From Spisula solida (taxonomy: Eukaryota; Mollusca; Bivalvia; Venerida; Mactridae): DNA of 64,000 nucleotides. Both the position numbers and the translations under genes were made by a program. The stretch's first letter is position 1, and the number at the start of each line of letters is the position of its first letter. The notes under the pieces were generated by a model. It did no database searches. It was not told the origin of the DNA and saw nothing but the letters and a program-made list of their open reading frames with translations. Where the stretch lies: NCBI GenBank assembly GCA_947247005.1, contig OX365950.1:51188761-51252760 (forward strand), read 5' to 3'. Of the stretch, positions 57,656 to 64,000 are shown in pieces.

Positions 57656-57783
57656 GGTCACTGGCACTCGAACAGACAACAATTCTATAAATAGTCGTGG
57701 CCTATAGTCTATATTTATATATATAGATTCTAGACCACGGCTATTTACAAACGTGTTTTTCTGATCGAGTGCCAGTTGTTGCG
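57656..57783. mobile_element. Foldback element, GTTGCGGTCACTGGCACTCG
   Basis: TGGCACTCGA ... AATAGTCGTGG ... TATAGTCTATAT pairs with ATATAGATTCTA ... CCACGGCTATT ... TCGAGTGCCA. About 128 bp. Confidence 0.7.
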
Positions 57784-58124
57784 GTGGTGTTCCAACAGTT
57801 GCCAACATAAAAAGCACAGGTCAGTATGTTGATGGTTGATCCTTGTTTTATCACTGATGATTCAAACATACGAATGTAATATCGTCATATACATGTCGTG
57901 ACTGCACTTTTAGCTATAGACTATATAGTGGATACAGAGAGGTTACGACACTGAAGTCAAATTATATCTATATTTAGTATAACAATGCAACAAACGCATA
58001 TAACCTCTTCAAATCAACACAGTTTATGAAATAAACAAGTTCTGGCTTTTATGCAGAGTTTGGTGGTATTTTTACATGTACGGTATGCGAACATTGATAA
58101 TGTCAATGACGAGGGGCTCATCTA

Positions 58125-58345
58125 TCTGGGTCAGTTTTTGTAAAGTGAAGGCCGTACAGTTATCACAGTTCATATATCCGGGCCAGTTTTTTTTAAAGTG
58201 AAGGTAGTACAGTTATCACAGTTGATATATCCGGGCCAGTTTTTTTTTAAAGTGAAGGTCGTACAGTTATCACATTTCATATATCCGGGCCGTTTTATGT
58301 AAAGAGAAGACTGTAAAGTTTTCACAGTTCGTCTATCCGCGCCAG
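58125..58345. repeat. About 55-bp minisatellite overlapping a possible terminal exon
   Basis: Four to five units containing GTGAAGG, GTACAGTTATCACA and ATATATCCGGGCCAGTTTTT. The rightmost unit (CACAGTTCGTCTATCCGCG) merges into the candidate coding exon 58322-58448; each unit repeats the complement of its last codons and stop. Confidence 0.8.
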
Positions 58346-60790
58346 TTTTTGTAGAACATCATTCGCCGGTGCCTTTGTCTGTGCCAACATCTTTCTCATT
58401 CTGGCGTGCATCTTTCTCCGGAACTCTTTCTCTCCTTTGATCAACTCGCTGTAAATAATGGACAGAAAGTCAAACATGTGATACAAGTGCTCCCCCCACA
58501 CTCATATCGCTGTCTTAGAATAATAAGGTTGTAAGTGCTAAAACAAGAAGAGATCTGTCGACAACTACTATTATCTTTGCAAAAACAGCTTTTTCTACTT
58601 TAGTTTCGTCAACATGTTCTTTTTTGATGTTCATGATTAGTTCATAAGATGTGATTTGCGATGCAGATTCCAAATATGTACACTACGCCGAATTTCTAAT
58701 CGGCCACCCTATAAAATTTGATACTCTGTGATATTTTCAATAAATACATATGAAGTTGCGTTATGTTTTCATTCCACACATTAATATATCGATTTACAGA
58801 AATAAAACACGTGTTCAGGTACAAAATCATCCTGCGGAACGATTAGTGCAAAATTGCTTTTATGCACGTGGTACTCGTGTAAGACATTGAATATGTCCTT
58901 ATTTTGTTGAAACACATCCTCTGTGTATCTCCTTTTATGAAAAACATAAAACCTCGCGAGAATGAGCAACGGTTAACGCGCTCAAGCCGTCAGATGTATG
59001 CATGCACTTCAATAAATTTCTGTTTGACCACGTGTTTTTTAAATATATTTTAGAAAAAGTGTTTGCAGAACAATACAAAAAATCCCAACCCAATGATGTC
59101 TACGTACATTGATAGGAAAACATGTTTCCCACAGTAGTTTGTGCTAAATTAAACGTAAATAAAGAGATTGCAAATTTTTAAAAAGACGTGTGGCACACTT
59201 CGCTGTTTTGGGTGGCGGTACTCATCATTCAGAGGGCTTTGGCGAGTTTCACATTATTCAATCTCTCAAAGTTTAATGTTTTTCATAAAAGGCAATCCAC
59301 AGAGAATTCATTCCAACCAAATACAAACATTTTTCATCCCGTGCACGAGCACCACGTGCACAAAAGCTATTTCGCACTATCTGTTCGGCATGGATGATTT
59401 TGCACAAAAACACGTGTTTTATTTCTGTAAATCGATAAATTAACGTATGGATTAAAAACATAACTCAACTTCATATGTATTAGTTGAATATATCACATAG
59501 TATCAGATTTTATAGGGTGGCCAATTAGAAATTCGGCGTAGTGTATGGGTCATATTCGTCTAAGCCAGCGATATATATACCCTATCTAATAAAGCCTATA
59601 TCAATACGATAGCTCGATACAATAAGACTCAGGTCGGGTTTTAAAATGGCGTTAACTATGGCTACCAAAGTTCAACTAGAGACCGCGAAAACCTTCAGTC
59701 GTTAAACTATCGTCGAACTATCGCTAGTTCGCTTTTATTTTTGTTTAACCTTCGCCATTTTGAAACCACTCAAACGCAAATATGAGTTTTGGCGCGAGAA
59801 ACCAGACATGCGCAGATAATCAAACCAGACTAGACTGGAGTTAACGCCAAAACCTAGTGAAACCATTTCGACAGAATACAGGGATACCATAGTGGCTGGA
59901 CCGTCAGAATTTAATATCAGCCACTTGGAGACAGCTTATCTGTCTACGCCAAAACCCAGCCTCAATGGTCATGTCCGAAACTTCCAAGAGCAAAAAAAAC
60001 AATCACATACTGGGATCTATACTGGTATCATGCAAACATTGAACATAAACAGGGTAATGAATAAATAAATATAGATCTGTCAACAGAGATGGACATTTGC
60101 TTCGATAGAATTATGAATACGAAAAAATTAACTAATTAGTAACGCCGTAATACGTCCATGCAATAATGCAACGTTTATCTTGTTTGTTTACAGGTTAATG
60201 GTGCTTGTTAGTGCAATGTCTACAAACACGTGATTGTCAAGCAGATATTCTACATAAACAATGTACATGTGATACACGATGACATTGAACATTTCAGTAT
60301 GTGAATCGTGTCACTGTTAGGTAAACAATTATAAATAATAAAGTTTTTAAAACATGCATACATTTTATTAGTTTGAATAGTATAGTTATTTCCCTAATAA
60401 AATCTACTTAAAAGCAACGTGTAATAATAATAATTATAACGTCTTTATTTTCTGTGGATAAGATAATTGGCCAACCAATTTTCATTATAGTCGCGAGAAT
60501 ATATTTCCTATCTATTAAAAAAGCAACATAGCACCGGAGTGTACGACAAAACGTATATCCTATCTACTAAGTATTTAAAAAAGCAACAGTAAACAATGAA
60601 TATAGATACAGTATTAAACAATTGTCAGATCATTTAAAAGTGCATAAGTGCATCGAATTTTGAACACTTTCATTGCTCAATGAACGTGTGTTTCTGAAAT
60701 CAGAGTGTTCGCTATTCTTAGCATAACACTTTGCCGGTTATTACGAGCAGTCGGTTTATCTCGAGTAATTTACCTGTCACTATCACTCAT
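58322..60790 (-). CDS. Possible two-exon gene for a 47-residue charged protein
   Basis: Exon 1 coding part 60790-60774 (ATG AGT GAT AGT GAC AG, then GTAAAT donor); exon 2 58448-58322 after acceptor TTATTTACAG, ending TGA at 58324-58322. The split Ser codon joins in phase: MSDSDSELIKGEKEFRRK, then MHARMRKMLAQTKAPANDV and LQKLARIDEL. The body is strongly basic and helix-compatible. Exon 2 could equally be the last exon of a longer gene with other exons outside the window or missed. I do not recognise the family. The 863-bp TIR element 58681-59543 lies in the intron. Confidence 0.35.
58681..59543. mobile_element. TA-flanked TIR element with CACTACGCCGAATTTCTAAT ends
   Basis: Begins CACTACGCCGAATTTCTAAT and ends ATTAGAAATTCGGCGTAGTG; TA at 58679-58680 and 59544-59545. 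The arms are about 260 bp and diverged; open frames in the two arms give related peptides (VFHKRRYTEDVF, VFHKRQSTENSF) simply because the arms are inverted copies. 863 bp, non-autonomous. Confidence 0.82.
59545..60700. other. Intergenic or intronic DNA with an empty-site repeat
   Basis: The stretch 59770-59850 (AAATATGAGTTTTGGCGCGAG, GACATGCGCAGATAATC, AAACCAGACTAGACTGG) is the uninterrupted counterpart of the repeat broken at 46528-46779. Otherwise no feature recognised. Confidence 0.5.
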
Positions 60791-60958
60791 CGAGATAACG
60801 AACTTTTATTGTACATTTTTGTACTTTATTTATTTATTGGTTCGTGAGTTTGTTAGTGTTTGCGGTTCTTTTCTAAATTAAGACGACGTTGAATTTTGTT
60901 TAAAACCGTTAATTGTGAATGGTGCTCGTGACGCAATGAACACTTATATAATATATAT

Positions 60959-61509
60959 GAGCCGTTCTCCATGAAAACCGGGTTTAGTGACAAAAATATG
61001 AAAATCGTGATAATTTAGCATTAGAAAGACAATACTTTTTTTAACAGTTTCTGAAAATTTGAGCAAAATATAACATTAAATTACAAAGTTACATACTTTT
61101 AAAACTAACCACTCCCTACTTTTTAGTGACGTCGCAAACGTCATTCAAACGTTATTTGATGTTACAATAACAAGAAGTTCATAAAATCATTATTTGATGA
61201 GTTCTTGACGTAAGCTTTTCAAAATTGTATCACATTTTAGAATTATATTCCTTTTTTAATAAAACATATCTAAATCGTGAATTTTAGCTTTTAGAGAAAC
61301 GTAGCTACTGTTTTCAACCACTAACCCCTTGTTTTCTCAATATGGATACTCTTAAAAAAAATGGGCACCATAGCAACGACAGAAAATATTTTAACATGAT
61401 TCATGAAAAAAAATCTAAGACATAGTTCTATATTATTCAAGAACTTTTAACCTTATTACATAAATACTAATACAATGTCACTAAGCCCGGTTTTCCTGGA
61501 GAACGGCTC
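60959..61509. mobile_element. MITE with GAGCCGTTCTCC ends
   Basis: Begins GAGCCGTTCTCCATGAAAAC and ends GTTTTCCTGGAGAACGGCTC, followed inward on both sides by TTAGTGACA-like sequence. About 551 bp. Flanks ATATATAT and ATATACAT may be an imperfect 8-bp duplication, suggesting a hAT-type element, but the flank is low-complexity. Confidence 0.75.
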
Positions 61510-62080
61510 ATATACATGTACCATCAAAGACGATTCCTTATCAGGTGTATTGGTAAATATAGTAGTAAGTTAAAAACAAGGTCACTATAGCATTACACAA
61601 TTACAAAATGTGTACTACTTAAAGATAAGTGTACTTCATTTGTAAAATCGAAATTAATTGTTGCTGTGTGTATAAAAGACTAGTAGACCATGTCGAATGA
61701 TAGACTGGTCCAGTGCAAGAAACAACATGTAAAAGTAAATAAAAGGAAGAAGTGAAAATAACTGAAAAACAATTAAAATGTGAAAGCGTTTTATCAATTA
61801 AAGCAAAATCAAACTAACGCAGCAATAGTAGTTTCTTTTATCCAATCAAACATCATATTCTACATGTATATTATTCAGCTATATGTGGTTTGAATGGAGG
61901 ACAATATTCCTGGAAGTTAATATGAACCAGTACTAACCGATCACTCTAACTACACACTTCTACAAGGATCAGCGGTACAGGACGGGGGACGACAGTCAAA
62001 TGCCACCCAAGGATACAAGACCAACCAACATGTATCCAACCCGAGCCTCAAAACTGACATACAGCTGCCTTACCATCATA

Positions 62081-62878
62081 GCTAAAGCTTAGGTCCCACT
62101 GAGGAATTCCTCATCGGCGATGTGGTATTACACATAGTTTCTCCCGATGGCTCCCGATGACACCCGATACTCCCATAAATCTCCTAATTGTTATCGGGTG
62201 TACATCCCCGAGGCAATGAGACCAACATATAACGTTGGGAACACACACGGAGTTCTCCAGATGCCTCCCGGAAGCATACGAATCATCCCCGATTAATATC
62301 AGCGATTATTCGGGGATTAAATCCGGAGGCCGCGAATATGTCATCTTAATACGCCGAATATTCGCCAAACATTTAAATATCCCCGAAGGTTCCTGACGCT
62401 TTAGCGAATCATCGCCAATGCGTCGGAGAAACCTCTGGGATGCCTCGCGAAATACGTTTTTATCGCGGAAGCATCCCCAATCATTCCCTGAGGATCTTCG
62501 GGATACCTCCTGGGATATTCCCGAGCTTCGGGATGCCCATTTCGGCATATTCCAGACATGAAATCGCGAGTACATCGGCCAAAATTCAATACATGCATTG
62601 AAATTTCCCGATGCACTCGTGATGTCACTGACGTCTCAAGACTCCACCGATGCTTCCCCGAGACATCGGGGAGCCTCCTGATTTCAATCGGCAGTACATC
62701 GGGAATTTCCCGTCCCGATTCATCACGACTCCGCCCGATTTCAAAAGTTGTCCAATGACTTTCCCGAAGCTTCCCCATACCACGAGGACCCTGTTCCCGA
62801 CCCCCCCGAAGCTCAATAATTTCCATTGAGAGTACATCGCCGAGGCAGAAAATTCTCAGTGGGACCTAGGCTTTAGCG
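62081..62878. mobile_element. Long AGCCTAGGTCCCA-family element
   Basis: Begins GCTAAAGCTTAGGTCCCACT and ends AGTGGGACCTAGGCTTTAGC, about 798 bp. The interior is rich in CCCGATG/CATCGGG motifs in both orientations and has overlapping open frames on both strands that I regard as spurious. Shorter relatives at 17597 and 20403. Confidence 0.8.
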
Positions 62879-63005
62879 GGCTGACACAGTTTAATTAAAT
62901 ATTTTGTCCTGTTTATCCAGCTTGAGAACATACAACAAAAATAAAAAACCGTTCTACTTTCTACTAGCAACGAAAAAAAATACTAGTAGCCAAACATCGA
63001 CTAAG

Positions 63006-63117
63006 TACTGTGACCTTGACGTCATCGACTACTGTGACCTTGACGTCATCGACTGCTGTGATATTGACGTCATCGACTACTATGACCTTGACGTCATCGA
63101 CTACTGTGACCTTGACA
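63006..63117. repeat. 24-bp tandem repeat with CRE-like and TCAAGGTCA-like sites
   Basis: Units TACTGTGACCTTGACGTCAT CGAC at 63006, 63030, 63054, 63078 and a partial one at 63102. Four units contain the palindrome TGACGTCA (CREB site) and four to five contain TGACCTTGA (monomeric nuclear-receptor half site), overlapping by two bases. The frame stays open across the array, which follows from the 24-bp period. Confidence 0.85.
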
Positions 63118-63393
63118 TATCCGTTTATCAACTTACCTTGATTATCTTCCGAAATGTTCTTTTTAAAACGAATATAATTTATTAAATAACCACTCTAGCT
63201 ATACACAGTTATCATGGTAAATATATCGAAATAAACTGTTAACTTAAATACAGGAACTCGAAAACAAAAATGTTGTTGACAAATGTAGTCTTTTATACGT
63301 TTATAAGCATTCTATTCTAGATTACATTGCCTACATTAATTTTGTTAACTATGAGTGTAATCGTTGAAAAAAACAAACGCAAGGAAAGTGGTT

Positions 63394-64000
63394 AATTCCG
63401 ACTTTGCCGTGCCATTGTATGTTTTACATCAATGTATATCATGTAAATTCCGACTTTGCCGTGCTATTGTATGTTTTACATCAATGTTTATCTTGTAAAC
63501 TCCGACTTTGTCGTGCTATTAGATGTTTTAGATCGATGTTTATCTTGTCAATTCCGACTTTGCTGTGCTATTGGATGCTTTACATCAATGTATATCTTGT
63601 AAATTCCGACTTTGTCGTGCTTTTGTATGTTTTACATCAATGTTTATCTTGTAAACTCCGACTTTGTCGTGCTATTAGATGTTTTAATCGACGTTTATCT
63701 TGTAAATTCCGACTTTGCTGTGCTATTGGATGCTTTACATCAATGTTTATCTTGTAAATTCCGACTTTGCTGTGCTATTGTATGCTTTACATCAATGTTT
63801 ATCTTGTTAATTCCGACTTTGTTGTGACATTGTATGTTTTACATCAATGTATATCTTGTAAATTCCGACTTTGTCGTGCTATTGTATGTTTTACATCAAT
63901 GTTTATCTTGTAAATTCCGAGTTTGTCGTGCTATTGGATATCAGACATCAATGTTTATCTTGTTAAATCCGACTTAGTCGTGCTATTGGATGTTTTACAT
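63394..64000. repeat. About 52-bp minisatellite running off the right edge
   Basis: Around twelve units of the type ATTCCGACTTTGTCGTGCTA then TTGTATGTTTTACATCAATG and TTTATCTTGTAA. Open frames within it repeat cysteine-rich peptides and are artefacts of the repeat. Confidence 0.88.

Noticed and set aside
58781..59443. Two similar peptides (VFHKRRYTE... and VFHKRQSTE...) on opposite strands, resembling a gene duplicate
   Set aside because: They are the two inverted arms of the 58681-59543 TIR element, so similarity is at the DNA level and neither frame has a domain or splice context.
62306..62837. Overlapping GC-richer open frames on both strands
   Set aside because: They fall wholly inside the 62081-62878 TIR element and read its CCCGATG repeats; no protein motif.

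Overview
The window looks like genomic DNA of a bivalve mollusc, most likely a heterodont clam. It is AT-rich and intron-rich, all introns follow GT/AG rules, and it is dense with short terminal-inverted-repeat elements, minisatellites and tRNA-derived SINEs. Several dispersed repeats (a GATGAGGGGGTAT repeat and an AGCTCACCTGTC...GGTGAGCGACCT repeat with an internal array) are, to my recollection, typical of clam genomes. I see no bacterial gene, rRNA, CRISPR array or intact mobile-element coding region. Exon structures were built by hand from splice signals, reading phase and family resemblance.

Layout. 1-6.8 kb: minus-strand syntaxin-binding-protein-4-like gene (STXBP4/Synip: PDZ domain, linker, start of coiled coil). 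Twelve coding exons are in phase; the 3' part lies beyond the left edge. 6.8-9.8 kb: divergent intergenic DNA with UBL3 promoter motifs at its right end. 9.8-13.8 kb: complete five-exon plus-strand UBL3 (membrane-anchored ubiquitin-fold protein, C-terminal CILL prenylation box). 13.8-30.9 kb: no coding exon recognised. This stretch holds MITEs, a 30-bp minisatellite carrying a CCAAT motif, an element with nine copies of a 145-bp unit in exact register, and a 4.3-kb TIR element filled with a 42-46 bp minisatellite. 31.0-50.1 kb: two tandem minus-strand paralogues encoding secreted proteins with two fasciclin (FAS1) domains, six exons each and matching exon boundaries. They are separated by a decayed reverse-transcriptase fragment and many MITEs. 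50.1-64 kb: a nested transposon pile-up with a candidate hammerhead ribozyme, a 3.2-kb element with 0.7-kb terminal inverted repeats, a possible two-exon 47-residue protein gene, further TIR elements, and two tandem arrays at the right edge.

The genes do not form an operon. STXBP4 (vesicle/SNARE trafficking) and UBL3 (prenylated membrane-associated ubiquitin-like modifier) are divergent neighbours, and the FAS1 pair is a local duplication. The most informative signals are structural: an in-frame 105-bp partial exon duplication inside the STXBP4 PDZ domain; minisatellites that grew from a splice acceptor and from a stop-codon region; elements whose target-site duplications can be read directly; and a hammerhead fold in a small retroposed insert.
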